Source: Rhizobium sp. NZLR1 (GTDB lineage Bacteria > Pseudomonadota > Alphaproteobacteria > Rhizobiales > Rhizobiaceae). From it: a DNA stretch of 64,000 bases. Below are positions 53,557 through 62,994 of the stretch, one piece after another (position 1 is the first letter of the stretch; the number at the start of each line of letters is the position of its first letter). Position numbers and translations under genes: made by a program. Where the stretch lies: NCBI RefSeq assembly GCF_017357385.1, contig NZ_CP071632.1, positions 3,601,501 through 3,665,500 on the forward strand. Reading direction: 5' to 3'. The notes beneath the pieces are model-generated. The model was not told where the DNA came from. It saw only the letters and a list, made by a program, of their open reading frames with translations, and ran no database searches.

Positions 53557-55875
53557 ATGAAATTTCTGGCCACCCTATTCTGTATTGTTCTCGCCTTTAT
53601 CGGGTTGGGCTTGATGGGAGGCGGCGCCGTGCTGCTCAGCCTCGGCGGCTCGCCCTATTACGCGATCGTCGGGCTTGCCTATCTGATTGCAGCGCTCCTG
53701 CTATGGCGCCGGAAAGCGTCAGGCGCATTCATCGTCTTTCTTGGTGCCGTTTTCACCCTTCCCTGGGCACTTTGGGAGTCGGGTCTCAATTTTTGGGCAC
53801 TTTTTGCACGTTTGATGTCTCCCATTGCACTGGCGGGCTTTGCACTTCTTTTTGCGCCCTCGCTTTTGCCAGCCGCCAACCGGAAACTTTTCTATGGCGG
53901 CACCCTGCTTGCCGTCGTCCTGTTCGTTGCGGGCTTTAGCCTTGCTTTCACGCCGCATGGGCTGATCCGCCCCTCCGCCGACATCCCCGCCTACAAAATC
54001 GCCAAAGGCGACAATGCTCCCTCCGACTGGACATCCTATGGCCGCAGCACGGCAGGAGATCGCTACTCGCCGTTCGATCAGATCAATCGCGGCAATGTTG
54101 CCAAGCTAGACCTTGCCTGGACATATCGCACAGGAAAAGGAGAAGGCGCCGATCAGAACACGCCTCTGCAGATCGGCGATACGATCTATAGCTGCACGCC
54201 GACGGATGTGATCGCAGCGCTCGATGCAGATACCGGCAAACCCCGCTGGACCTTCGACCCCAAGGCAACGGCGCCTTACTGGCAGCGCTGCCGCGGCCTC
54301 GGTTACTATAAGATGCCCCAGGAGGCCCCATCTGCCGACGGTCTTTGCAATGAGCGTCTGGTGCAGACAACGATTGATGCCCGCCTCCTCGAGATCGACA
54401 GCAGGACCGGCGCGCCCTGTAAAGGCTTCGGAGACAATGGCACCGTGCAGCTCTCCCAGGGCATGGGCGAAGTCAAGACAGGTTATTATTTCCAAACATC
54501 AGCGCCGCTGATTGCCCGCAATCTGATCGTCGTCGGAGGCTGGGTCATGGACAATCAGGAGGTCGGCGAACCCTCGGGCGTCATCCGCGCCTTCAATGTC
54601 GTCACCGGCGAGCTCGAATGGGCGTGGGATCTCGGCAATCCTGAGATCACCAAACTCCCGCCGAAGGGCCAGACTTATACGCGGGCCACGCCCAACATGT
54701 GGACGACGGCCGCATTCGACGACAAGCTTGGGCTCATCTATGCACCGCTCGGCAATACCACCCCGGATTACTACGGCGTCAATCGCCCGGCCTTCGCCGA
54801 TCGATACAATGCCACACTGGTAGCGCTCGATGTCACGACGGGACGAGAGAAATGGAAGTTCCAGACCGTGCATCACGACCTCTGGGACTATGACCTCCCG
54901 GCCCAACCGGTTTTGATCGACCTGCCTGATGGCAATGGCGCCACAATGCCTGCTCTCCTGCAGACCACCAAACGCGGGCAGCTTTTCCTGCTCAACCGGC
55001 AGACCGGCGCACCGCTTGCCGAGGTTCAGGAGAATCCGGTGCCGCAGGACGGCGGCGCGCCGGGGGAGAAGCTGTCTCCGACACAGCCCTATTCCGTCGG
55101 CATGCCGACAATCGGTGCCGAGCGGGTGACGGAGCAGACGGCCTGGGGCCTGACGATGTTCGATCAACTGGCATGCCGCATCGCCTTCCGAAAGATGCGC
55201 TACGATGGCGATTTCACCCCGATCGGCCCGCACTATGCAATCCAGCAGCCGGGAAATCTGGGCGGCCTCAACTGGGGAAGCGTATCGGTTGATCTGCCGA
55301 ACAACCGGGTCTTCATAAACGATATCCGCGTGCCCAGTCTCTTCGCACTCATCCCACGCGCAGAGTATGTCGATTTTGCCCTCACCACGACCGCGCATGG
55401 CCCCTCCGCCCCGCAGCGCGGTACACCATATGGTATGGCTACCGAAATGTGGACCTCGAGGCTCCGGGTTCCCTGCACGCAGCCGCCTTTCGGCACCGTC
55501 ACGGCAGTGGATCTGAACACCCGTAAGATCGCATGGCAGGTTCCGGCCGGGACCGCCGAAGAACTAGGGCCGTTTAAGATCAAAACCAATCTGCCGATGC
55601 CGATGGGCCTGCCGAGTTATGCCGGCACGTCGGCGACTGCCGGCGGTGTCGTCTTCTTCGCCGGCTTTCAGGACTATTATATCCGCGCCTATGACGCCGA
55701 GAACGGCTCGGAACTCTGGAAATATCCCCTGCCGGTCGGCTCGAGCGCCACGCCCATGACCTATGTCTCACCTAAAACCGGAAAGCAGTATGTCCTGATA
55801 TCCGTTGGTGGAGCGCCATATTCGACGGACGTCGGCGACTACGTGCTCGCCTTCACTCTCAAAGACGAACATTAG
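53557..55875 (+). CDS. gcd: Membrane-bound PQQ-dependent glucose dehydrogenase
   Basis: 772-aa quinoprotein that oxidises D-glucose to gluconolactone in the periplasm and passes electrons to ubiquinone. Five N-terminal TM segments (~1-140) are followed by the eight-bladed PQQ propeller: DWTSYGRSTAGDRYSPFDQIN, VIAALDADTGKPRWTFD, KWKFQTVHHDLWDYDLP and GLNWGSVSVD. Length matches Gcd (~790). The start at 53557 has TGAGGAAACG upstream; the frame is open to 53500. It needs PQQ, whose synthesis genes are not in the window. In rhizobia it underlies gluconate production and phosphate solubilisation. Confidence 0.93.
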   Translation: MKFLATLFCIVLAFIGLGLMGGGAVLLSLGGSPYYAIVGLAYLIAALLLWRRKASGAFIVFLGAVFTLPWALWESGLNFWALFARLMSPIALAGFALLFAPSLLPAANRKLFYGGTLLAVVLFVAGFSLAFTPHGLIRPSADIPAYKIAKGDNAPSDWTSYGRSTAGDRYSPFDQINRGNVAKLDLAWTYRTGKGEGADQNTPLQIGDTIYSCTPTDVIAALDADTGKPRWTFDPKATAPYWQRCRGLGYYKMPQEAPSADGLCNERLVQTTIDARLLEIDSRTGAPCKGFGDNGTVQLSQGMGEVKTGYYFQTSAPLIARNLIVVGGWVMDNQEVGEPSGVIRAFNVVTGELEWAWDLGNPEITKLPPKGQTYTRATPNMWTTAAFDDKLGLIYAPLGNTTPDYYGVNRPAFADRYNATLVALDVTTGREKWKFQTVHHDLWDYDLPAQPVLIDLPDGNGATMPALLQTTKRGQLFLLNRQTGAPLAEVQENPVPQDGGAPGEKLSPTQPYSVGMPTIGAERVTEQTAWGLTMFDQLACRIAFRKMRYDGDFTPIGPHYAIQQPGNLGGLNWGSVSVDLPNNRVFINDIRVPSLFALIPRAEYVDFALTTTAHGPSAPQRGTPYGMATEMWTSRLRVPCTQPPFGTVTAVDLNTRKIAWQVPAGTAEELGPFKIKTNLPMPMGLPSYAGTSATAGGVVFFAGFQDYYIRAYDAENGSELWKYPLPVGSSATPMTYVSPKTGKQYVLISVGGAPYSTDVGDYVLAFTLKDEH

Positions 55876-56018
55876 CCGCTGTCAGCGCACAAGCTTACCC
55901 GACCATCTCCACCTCAAACGAACTCATCACGAGACCCGCAGCAAAGGCAATCAGGATTTGGCGACGTTGCCGGCCGCATTGTGTTATTTTGGTCCGATAG
56001 GGAACTGAGGCTACGAGC

Positions 56019-57812
56019 GTGACGCGAAAACTGGCGGCGATCCTGGTCGCGGATGTGGTCGGCTACAGCCGCCTCGCCGGTGCGGACGAGGATCGCATCC
56101 TGGCGCGGCTGCGAACGTTGCGCAGCGATCTGGTCGATCCGACCATTGCCGTACACAATGGCCGTGTGGTCAAGCGTACCGGAGATGGAAGCCTCATCGA
56201 GTTTCGCAGCGTCGTCGACGCCGTGCGCTGCGCGATCGAAGTGCAGACTGCCATGGTCGAGCGAAATATCGGCGTGTCCCCCGAGAATCGCATCGAGTTC
56301 CGGGTCGGTATCCATCTGGGGGATGTCGTCGAGGAGAGCGACGGCGATTTGATGGGCGACGGCGTCAATATCGCCGCACGGCTGGAGGGAATTGCCCAGC
56401 CCGGCGCCATCTGTCTCTCCGAAGATGCCTATCGCCAGGTGAAAACGCGGCTTGAATGTGCCGTGACCGATCTCGGCAAAATCCCTCTCAAGAATATCGC
56501 GGAGCCGATGCGGGCCTATTTGCTTCAGATCGGAACTGTCTCAAAGCCGCTTCCGGCATGGCAGCCGGGAGAGCCGACCCCGATGAAACCGACATGGGCC
56601 GCAGCCGTTCATGACAAGCCCTCCATCGCCGTACTGGCGTTCAACAACATGAGCGGCGACGCCGAACAGGAATATTTCTCCGACGGGATCAGCGAGGACA
56701 TCATCACCGACCTCTCGAAGTTGTCCGAATTGCACGTGATCGCCCGCAATTCATCCTTCATCTACAAGAACGTGACAGCTTCCGTGCCTGAGATGGCCAA
56801 GGCTCTTGGTGTCCGCTATGTCCTTGAAGGCAGCGTGCGCAAGGCTGGCAACCGCGTGCGTGTTACCGCCCAATTGATCGACGCCAGCAATGGCGGACAT
56901 ATCTGGGCCAGCCGGTTCGACCGCGACCTTACCGACATTTTTGCGGTTCAGGATGAACTAACACAGGAGATCGTGACAGCGCTCAAGTTGAACCTCACCC
57001 ATGGCGACCAGGACCGTTTGGGCCAGGGGCGCGCAGTCGACGTCGGCGCTTACGAGTTGTTATTGCGTGGCCGTGAGCAGGCGTCGGCCCATACCCGAGC
57101 CGGAAATAGAGCCGCCCGCAGCCTGGCTGCAGACGCTATAGCCATCGATCCGGACTACGCGGCGGCCCAAGCCCTCATTTCCTTCACGCATGTGCTCGAC
57201 TACGTCAACGCCTGGAGCGACGATCCGGAGGCTTCGCTGCAGATCGGGCTGGATCTCGCGCAGCAGGCAGTGCAAATGGCGGAAGAACAACCCAATAGCC
57301 ACTTCGCGCTGGGCATGGCCTGCATGTGGAACCGCGAACTGGACCGGGCCCGGGCAGAAGTGCTGCGAGGCCTCGCGCTTTCTCCCAATTCCGCCGAGCT
57401 CCTGATGCTGATGGCCCATATCCAGATATTCTCCGGCGATCCCGAAGGCGCCTTGGAAAAACTCGATGCATCGATGCGGCTTGACCCACATCATCCGGAA
57501 ATTCTTTTCCAATTTCTCGCTGACGCGCGCTTTTCTCTCGGTGAATATGAGCAAGCGATCGTCGCGATCGAGCTGCGGCTCCAACAAAACTCCCAATCGG
57601 AAACCGCCTATGCCCTGCTGGCGTCATGCTACGGCCACCTCGGCCGGCCGGAGGAGTGCCGACGCGCGTGGGAAAAGGCACTCCAGATCAATCCCAATTT
57701 TTCCGTCGAGCGCCGCCGCCGCGTCCTTCCCTTCCGAAACCCCGAGGACTTTAACCGCCGTGTGGAAGGACTGCGTAAGGCCGGATTGACGATCGCGAAT
57801 CTCGATCGATGA
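56019..57812 (+). CDS. Class III adenylate/guanylate cyclase with TPR-like C-terminus
   Basis: 597-aa cytoplasmic protein. The cyclase domain (1-~170) has both metal aspartates (ILVADVVGYSRL and KRTGDGSLIEF) and the transition-state Asn/Arg in VNIAARLEG, so it should be active. A linker domain follows (SIAVLAFNNMSGDAEQEYFSDGISEDI, typical of the TolB-like segment of this family), then TPR-like repeats (~350-580). The start is GTG at 56019. It precedes the ABC-like gene by 70 nt on the same strand. Rhizobia have many such cyclases; the stimulus is unknown. Confidence 0.9.
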   Translation: MTRKLAAILVADVVGYSRLAGADEDRILARLRTLRSDLVDPTIAVHNGRVVKRTGDGSLIEFRSVVDAVRCAIEVQTAMVERNIGVSPENRIEFRVGIHLGDVVEESDGDLMGDGVNIAARLEGIAQPGAICLSEDAYRQVKTRLECAVTDLGKIPLKNIAEPMRAYLLQIGTVSKPLPAWQPGEPTPMKPTWAAAVHDKPSIAVLAFNNMSGDAEQEYFSDGISEDIITDLSKLSELHVIARNSSFIYKNVTASVPEMAKALGVRYVLEGSVRKAGNRVRVTAQLIDASNGGHIWASRFDRDLTDIFAVQDELTQEIVTALKLNLTHGDQDRLGQGRAVDVGAYELLLRGREQASAHTRAGNRAARSLAADAIAIDPDYAAAQALISFTHVLDYVNAWSDDPEASLQIGLDLAQQAVQMAEEQPNSHFALGMACMWNRELDRARAEVLRGLALSPNSAELLMLMAHIQIFSGDPEGALEKLDASMRLDPHHPEILFQFLADARFSLGEYEQAIVAIELRLQQNSQSETAYALLASCYGHLGRPEECRRAWEKALQINPNFSVERRRRVLPFRNPEDFNRRVEGLRKAGLTIANLDR

Positions 57813-57882
57813 ACCGCCTTCGGCCGCGCTTACGATGCCGATAGCTGCATCCGCCGCAGATATGTAGTTGTGGAGGAAGAGC

Positions 57883-59571
57883 ATGAGCCAGCAATACACT
57901 CCGCTCAAGGTAACCGTGGCCAGGTTTTCCTACGCGGTGAAAATCTTCTTGACTTCGCATGTCGGCGGAAGAGCAAAACTCCTCCTCCTTGGCTTGGTAA
58001 CGCTCTTCTGCGGCATCAGCGCACTGAATGTCCTCAACAGCTTTGTTGGGCGACATTTCATGACCGCCATTGCCGAAAAGCAAACTGCCGAATTCGTCCG
58101 CCAGGCGTTGCTTTATACTGGGGTATTTGGCGCCTCGACGATTGTCTCGGTGATCGCGCGTTTTGCGGAGGAACGTCTTGCTCTGCTCTGGAGGGAATTC
58201 CTGACACATCGCGCCATCGGGCTTTACATGAGCGACGGCACCTTTTATCGGGTCGGCATATCAGGCAAGCTCTCACACCCGGACCAGAGAATCGCAGACG
58301 ACATCAAGGCGTTTACCATTGCCACGCTTTCCTTCGTGCTGATGCTGTTGAACAGCGGGTTGACCATTTTGACCTTTTCAGGTGTGCTGTGGTTGATCAG
58401 TCCGCTGCTGTTCATTGCTGCAGTCGTCTATGCGGCATTTGGCTCCTACATGACGATCGCGCTCGGCCGACCGTTGATCGACCTGAACTACAACCAGCTC
58501 GACTCCGAAGCGGCCTTCCGCTCCAGCCTGATCCATATGCGGGAAAACGCGGAATCCGTCATGATCGCAGGCGGAGAGGAGCGCCACGCCAGATTCCTGA
58601 TCAAACAGTTCGATCAGCTCGCCAGCAATTTCAGGAGAATAATACTCATCAATCGCAATGTCGGCTTCTTCACCACCGGCTATAACTGGATGATACAGAT
58701 CATTCCGGTCGTCATCATTGCTCCAGTCTTCATGAATAGCGACATGGAATTCGGCGTCATCACGCAGTCGGCTGCAGCGTTTGCGACGCTGGTCGGCGCA
58801 TTCTCGTTCATCGTCAGCCAGTTCCATTCGATTTCCAATTTCGCCGCCGTGGTGGCCCGCATCAGCTCTCTGCTGGACGCCATAGAGGAGGCGCAAGAAT
58901 CCGCAGAATCCGGGATTGAGTTCACCGAAAACGGAGAGCAACTTGCCTATGAGGATGTGACCCTGACGGCACCCTCGGATGTGCCTTTGCTGCGAGAGCT
59001 GTCAACGTCGATCCCGCTCGGCACGCGATTGCTTGTCGTCGGCGATGAAGACGCCGCAGGCATTGCTTTGTTCCGGGCCACAGCGGGGATCAATATATCA
59101 GGCAACGGACGCATCAACCGTCCAAGGCGGGATTTGATCCGTTTCATTCCCCAGCGCCCCTATGTTGCTCCCGGCACGTTGCGCCAGATCCTCGTACCGC
59201 CGGATCGATCCGGGGACGTCTCGGAAGAGCAAATCCTTCGATTGCTGAAAGAGCTCGGTCTTGGACGCGCCATGGATGCCGGGGAAATCGACAAGGAACA
59301 GAACTGGGCGACACTGCTGTCGCCACGCGAGCAGCACCTTCTGGCTATCGCGGGAGCGCTCGTTGCCGAGCCGCACTATGTCCTGATGGAGAAGGGCGAG
59401 GTCATGTTCGGGCAGGAACTGCTGAATCAGATCCTCGGGCTTCTGGCGGAAAGATCGGTCGCATGCATCAACTTCGCGGAGCCCGATGCAGCGCGCAGCG
59501 GCTATGATGCAGTTCTCGAATATCATGCCGACGGATCCTGGATCTGGATCGATCAACTAGGCAATTCCTAA
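57883..59571 (+). CDS. YddA/SbmA-type ABC transporter with degenerate nucleotide-binding domain
   Basis: 562-aa protein with an ABC_membrane_2 (ABCD/YddA-like) domain at ~1-330 of about six TM segments and the EERHARFLIKQF segment. The C-terminal ~200 residues align with an ATPase domain, but Walker A reads GDEDAAGI, the signature LSPREQ and Walker B YVLMEKGE; the lysine and the Asp-Glu are lost. It may work like SbmA/BacA, which lack an ATPase and use proton force, or as a non-hydrolysing partner. ATG at 57883 follows GGAGGAAGAGC. Confidence 0.82.
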   Translation: MSQQYTPLKVTVARFSYAVKIFLTSHVGGRAKLLLLGLVTLFCGISALNVLNSFVGRHFMTAIAEKQTAEFVRQALLYTGVFGASTIVSVIARFAEERLALLWREFLTHRAIGLYMSDGTFYRVGISGKLSHPDQRIADDIKAFTIATLSFVLMLLNSGLTILTFSGVLWLISPLLFIAAVVYAAFGSYMTIALGRPLIDLNYNQLDSEAAFRSSLIHMRENAESVMIAGGEERHARFLIKQFDQLASNFRRIILINRNVGFFTTGYNWMIQIIPVVIIAPVFMNSDMEFGVITQSAAAFATLVGAFSFIVSQFHSISNFAAVVARISSLLDAIEEAQESAESGIEFTENGEQLAYEDVTLTAPSDVPLLRELSTSIPLGTRLLVVGDEDAAGIALFRATAGINISGNGRINRPRRDLIRFIPQRPYVAPGTLRQILVPPDRSGDVSEEQILRLLKELGLGRAMDAGEIDKEQNWATLLSPREQHLLAIAGALVAEPHYVLMEKGEVMFGQELLNQILGLLAERSVACINFAEPDAARSGYDAVLEYHADGSWIWIDQLGNS

Positions 59572-59639
59572 TTGCTCATGGTGGGCGAGTGCTGCCGCAC
59601 TTCCTCCATGCCGCCATTGCCGCTGTTGGACATTCCATT

Positions 59640-60812
59640 CTAGGTCCGGGTCGTAGCTAGCGTATGGCGGGCGATCATCAGTTCTTCGTCCGTAGGCACC
59701 ACATAGACCCGCAGCCTGCTATCCGGCGTCGAGATCAGCAGATCTCCCTTGGCGTTCCTTTCCGGATCCAGCTTCGCCCCCAGCCATTCGAGTTTCGCAA
59801 CGATCCTCTTCCTCATCTCGGGCGAGTTTTCGCCGATGCCGGCAGTGAAGACAAAGGCATCGATGCCGCCAAGGGCTGCTGCCAGCATGCCGGCATGCAA
59901 GCCGATGCGATGGACGAAGTGCTCCAGAGCGAAGGCCGCAGACGATTGCCGGCTTTCCAGGAGCGCACGTACATCATTGCTCACGCCGGAAAGGCCCATG
60001 AGCCCCGACTCCTTGTAGAGCAGGTCCTGCACTCCGTCGGGCTTCATGCCCTTCTGGTCTAGAAGATAGAGGATGACGCCGGGATCGATCTGACCGCAAC
60101 GCGTGCCCATCGGCAGCCCGTCGAGAGCAGTGAAGCCAAAAGTGCTTTCCACACTGTGACCACCGAGCAGCGCGCACATTGAGGCGCCGCTGCCGAGATG
60201 GGCGACGACAATGCGGCCACCGGCGATCTCCGGTGCAAGTTCGCGCAGGCGATTTGCCACATATTCATAGGAGAGCCCGTGAAAGCCGTAGCGCCTGACG
60301 CCTTCGGCATAGAACCGTTCAGGAATGGCATAGTGATCTGCAACCGCACTGTGGCCGCGATGGAAGGATGTATCGAAGCAGGCGACCTGCGGCAAATCCG
60401 GACGCCGCTGCCGGATCGCGCGGATCGGCGCCAGATTGTTCGGCTGATGCAGCGGGGCGAGCGGCACATAACGCTCCAGATCCGCGAGCACCGTTTTATC
60501 GATGAGCACCGCCCGATCATAATCCGGGCCGCCGTGCACAACCCGGTGACCAACTGCGACAAGCCGATCTTGATGTCGTTCTCGCAGCCAGTCCCCGACG
60601 AGCCGCATGGCGGCCGGCAGGTCGGGAACTTCGCTCGGGCTGTGCTGATGATCCGCAAGCATCTCTGAGCCGGTGCCCTTGATGCGTAAACGCGGGGCGG
60701 TACCCACGCCTTCCATCTGCCCTTTCAAAAGTTTTGAAAGGCCACCTTCGACCGAAAAGACCTCGAATTTGAGGCTGGAGGATCCGGCATTTACGACGAG
60801 AATGACATCCAT
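59640..60812 (-). CDS. ackA: Acetate kinase
   Basis: 390-aa ASKHA kinase interconverting acetyl phosphate + ADP and acetate + ATP. The family motifs are present: [10 protein letters not shown] at the N-terminus, [34 protein letters not shown] and [13 protein letters not shown]. The start at 60812 is 4 nt after the pta stop, so the two are one operon. An open frame to 61028 overlaps pta and is not used. Confidence 0.95.
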   Translation of the reverse strand: MDVILVVNAGSSSLKFEVFSVEGGLSKLLKGQMEGVGTAPRLRIKGTGSEMLADHQHSPSEVPDLPAAMRLVGDWLRERHQDRLVAVGHRVVHGGPDYDRAVLIDKTVLADLERYVPLAPLHQPNNLAPIRAIRQRRPDLPQVACFDTSFHRGHSAVADHYAIPERFYAEGVRRYGFHGLSYEYVANRLRELAPEIAGGRIVVAHLGSGASMCALLGGHSVESTFGFTALDGLPMGTRCGQIDPGVILYLLDQKGMKPDGVQDLLYKESGLMGLSGVSNDVRALLESRQSSAAFALEHFVHRIGLHAGMLAAALGGIDAFVFTAGIGENSPEMRKRIVAKLEWLGAKLDPERNAKGDLLISTPDSRLRVYVVPTDEELMIARHTLATTRT

Positions 60813-60816
60813 CACA

Positions 60817-61782
60817 CTATGCACCCGATATGGTCGCCATTCGGCGGCGCGCTTCGGCGAGCAGGACTGCCACCGCACAGGAAGCAAGGCGGGTCCGCAC
60901 GGAATCGGCACGGGACGTGAGGATGATCGGCACCCTGGCGCCGAGCACGATGCCAGCAGCGTCTGCGCGCGCCAGAAATGTAAGGTTCTTCGCCAGCATA
61001 TTGCCGGCTTCCAGATTGGGCACGACAAGAATCTGCGCCTTGCCTGCCACCGGCGAATGGATAGCTTTTATCCGCGCAGCTTCGGGGTCGATGGCATTGT
61101 CGAAGGCGAGCGGCCCATCGAGCAGCCCGCCGGTGATCTGCCCGCGCTCCGCCATCTTGCAAAGCGCGGCCGCCTCGATGGTGGAAGGGATCTTCGAGGT
61201 TACCGTTTCGACGGCCGACAGGATCGCCACCCGCGGCTTGCCGAGGCCAACCTGGGTAAACAGGTCGATGGCATTCTGGACGATATCGCGCTTCGCATCG
61301 AGGTCCGGTTCGATATTGATAGCTGCATCCGTGATGAACAGCGGCTCCGAATAGGTCGGCACGTCCATGACGAAGACGTGGCTGATCCGGCGGGCAGTCC
61401 GCAATCCCGTGGCTGACGCGGTCACGGCACGCATCAACTCGTCGGTGTGCAGGCTGCCCTTCATCAGAAGCTCGCCTTTCGCCTCGCGGATCAGCTCAAC
61501 TCCGCGAACTGCGGCGGCATCGCTGTGGGTAACGTCCACGATCTCATAGGCTGCGATATCGAGATGGTGTGCCTCGGCCACCGCCTCAATCTTCTGGGCG
61601 GGACCGACGAGTATGGGCGTGATCAGCCCCTCCTCGGCAGCCTCGACGGCGCCGCGCAGAGATGCTTCGTCGCAGGGGTGAACGATGACCGTGTTCATCC
61701 GCGGAGCCTGCTTGGCGCGCGCGACGAGCTGTTCATATTTCCGGTGCGCCTCCGGCGGTACAATGCCTGCTGTATCCGTCAT
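60817..61782 (-). CDS. pta: Phosphate acetyltransferase (short Pta/Ptb family)
   Basis: 321-aa enzyme of the PTA_PTB family making acetyl phosphate from acetyl-CoA and Pi. It has [46 protein letters not shown] and [16 protein letters not shown]. It is the short form without the regulatory N-terminal domains of E. coli Pta; phosphate butyryltransferase cannot be wholly excluded, but the ackA partner favours acetyl. ATG at 61782 has GGGAG 5 nt upstream, better than the ATG at 61794. It is divergent from the CBS-BON gene. Confidence 0.9.
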   Translation of the reverse strand: MTDTAGIVPPEAHRKYEQLVARAKQAPRMNTVIVHPCDEASLRGAVEAAEEGLITPILVGPAQKIEAVAEAHHLDIAAYEIVDVTHSDAAAVRGVELIREAKGELLMKGSLHTDELMRAVTASATGLRTARRISHVFVMDVPTYSEPLFITDAAINIEPDLDAKRDIVQNAIDLFTQVGLGKPRVAILSAVETVTSKIPSTIEAAALCKMAERGQITGGLLDGPLAFDNAIDPEAARIKAIHSPVAGKAQILVVPNLEAGNMLAKNLTFLARADAAGIVLGARVPIILTSRADSVRTRLASCAVAVLLAEARRRMATISGA

Positions 61783-62247
61783 GAAAACTCCCATTAGAAC
61801 AGCTTCTATCGCAGCCGCCGATATCGGGTCGTGATCCTGAGTTCTGGACCTGCCGGTCCGGTGCGATCCTCGCCGTTTTCGGGCAATCGGATGGCGCTCC
61901 GGCTAAGCTGCGTGTCTGCAGGCGACATGCCGGGAGCGCCGCGAGCGCACCCACATTGCTTCTTGCCAGCCCCGCTTTGCGGCAGCCGCAATTCAACGGG
62001 AAAAACCCGACGGCGTGCAGGACAAGCCGGCGACCGAAGCCATCCTAGTAACCCATTGTGACGGTTTATCGTCTCCTTCCAGCCACTGCACGTATGTTAC
62101 GGGAACATACACCTTGCCAGATACCCGTAGGGAGTTATCTGATGCCGCCTGTCTGCAACTTTGCCCATGGGCGATAAACGGTTACCGAGCCTACAGCTAG
62201 CTCAATTCGTATCGCCGCCCTGAGGTCCATGCAGGAGTTGGAGCCGA
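61783..62247. promoter_or_regulatory. 465-nt divergent control region between pta-ackA and the CBS-BON gene
   Basis: No ORF with support. It holds a perfect palindrome (62092-62110), TACGGG-N20-CCCGTA (62098-62129), and inverted copies of GTTTATCG / CGATAAAC (62064-62071 and 62172-62179). No clear FixK/FNR box (TTGAT-N4-ATCAA) was found by eye. Confidence 0.5.
62092..62110. promoter_or_regulatory. Palindromic operator candidate
   Basis: GTATGTTACGGGAACATAC: 7-bp perfect arms around a 5-nt spacer, about 140 nt upstream of the CBS-BON start and 310 nt from pta. The regulator is not known. Confidence 0.5.
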
Positions 62248-62916
62248 ATGCTCGTCAAAGATGTAATGACCGTCAAAATTATCAAGGTGTCGCCTGACAA
62301 CAGTGTCAGGCAGGCGGCAAAAATCATGCTTGATAACCACGTCAGCGGCGTCCCAGTCGTTGATGACGAAGGGCATTTGCTGGGTGTCCTCAGCGAAGGG
62401 GATCTGATCCGCAGAACGGAGTTGGTATCTGGAGCGATAGCCTCGCTTGAGGAAATGGCATTGCCATCGGAAGCTCGAGCCAACGCCTATGTCAGGCGCA
62501 CCTCGTGGCGGGTCGGTGATGCAATGACCCCGGATCCTCTCACCATTGACGAGGAAGCCTCGCTGGCGCGCGTTGCGAAGCTCATGCACGAGCGGAGCAT
62601 CAAGCGAATTCCTGTCGTGAGAGGTCGCGAGCTGGTCGGCATAGTTAGTCGCGCAGACCTGCTTCAGGCAATTCTGGTGGCGCGGCAAGACGAAACTGGT
62701 GGAGGGGATGAGGGCATCCAACGCAGTATCGTCACACGGTTCGGAGAAAACACCGGACTGGAAGGTTTGGATCTAAGCGTGACGGTTACCGACGGGATCG
62801 TGCACATCTGGGGGAACGTCGAGACCACCGAATGCCGAAGAGCGGCGCGGGTTCTCGCAGAAGGTGTTCATGGGGTCAGGGGAGTAGTCGAGCACTTCAC
62901 CGCCCCGGATAGCTGA
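62248..62916 (+). CDS. CBS-pair and BON domain protein
   Basis: 222-aa cytoplasmic protein with two CBS motifs: MLVKDVMTVKIIKVSPDNSV...VPVVDDEGHLLGVLSEGDLIRR at 1-~60 and VGDAMTPDPLTIDEEASLARV...IPVVRGRELVGIVSRADLL at ~90-150. A BON domain (LDLSVTVTDGIVHIWGNV) follows at ~175-218. CBS pairs bind adenine nucleotides and BON domains bind membranes or lipids, so it may sense energy charge. The ribosome site is AGGAGTTGGAG. In rhizobia such genes sit with pta-ackA and adh in a low-oxygen regulon. Confidence 0.88.
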   Translation: MLVKDVMTVKIIKVSPDNSVRQAAKIMLDNHVSGVPVVDDEGHLLGVLSEGDLIRRTELVSGAIASLEEMALPSEARANAYVRRTSWRVGDAMTPDPLTIDEEASLARVAKLMHERSIKRIPVVRGRELVGIVSRADLLQAILVARQDETGGGDEGIQRSIVTRFGENTGLEGLDLSVTVTDGIVHIWGNVETTECRRAARVLAEGVHGVRGVVEHFTAPDS

Positions 62917-62951
62917 TCAGCACTGCATTGCCGATATAGAGGCCTACTGCC

Positions 62952-62969
62952 GCTCCGGACTGTCGGAGC
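62952..62969. repeat. Short inverted repeat between CBS-BON and adh genes
   Basis: GCTCCG-N6-CGGAGC in the 78-nt gap. It could be a weak terminator or an operator; no T-tract follows. Confidence 0.35.
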
Positions 62970-62994
62970 TGGCATATTCCGACGGAGGCATCGC

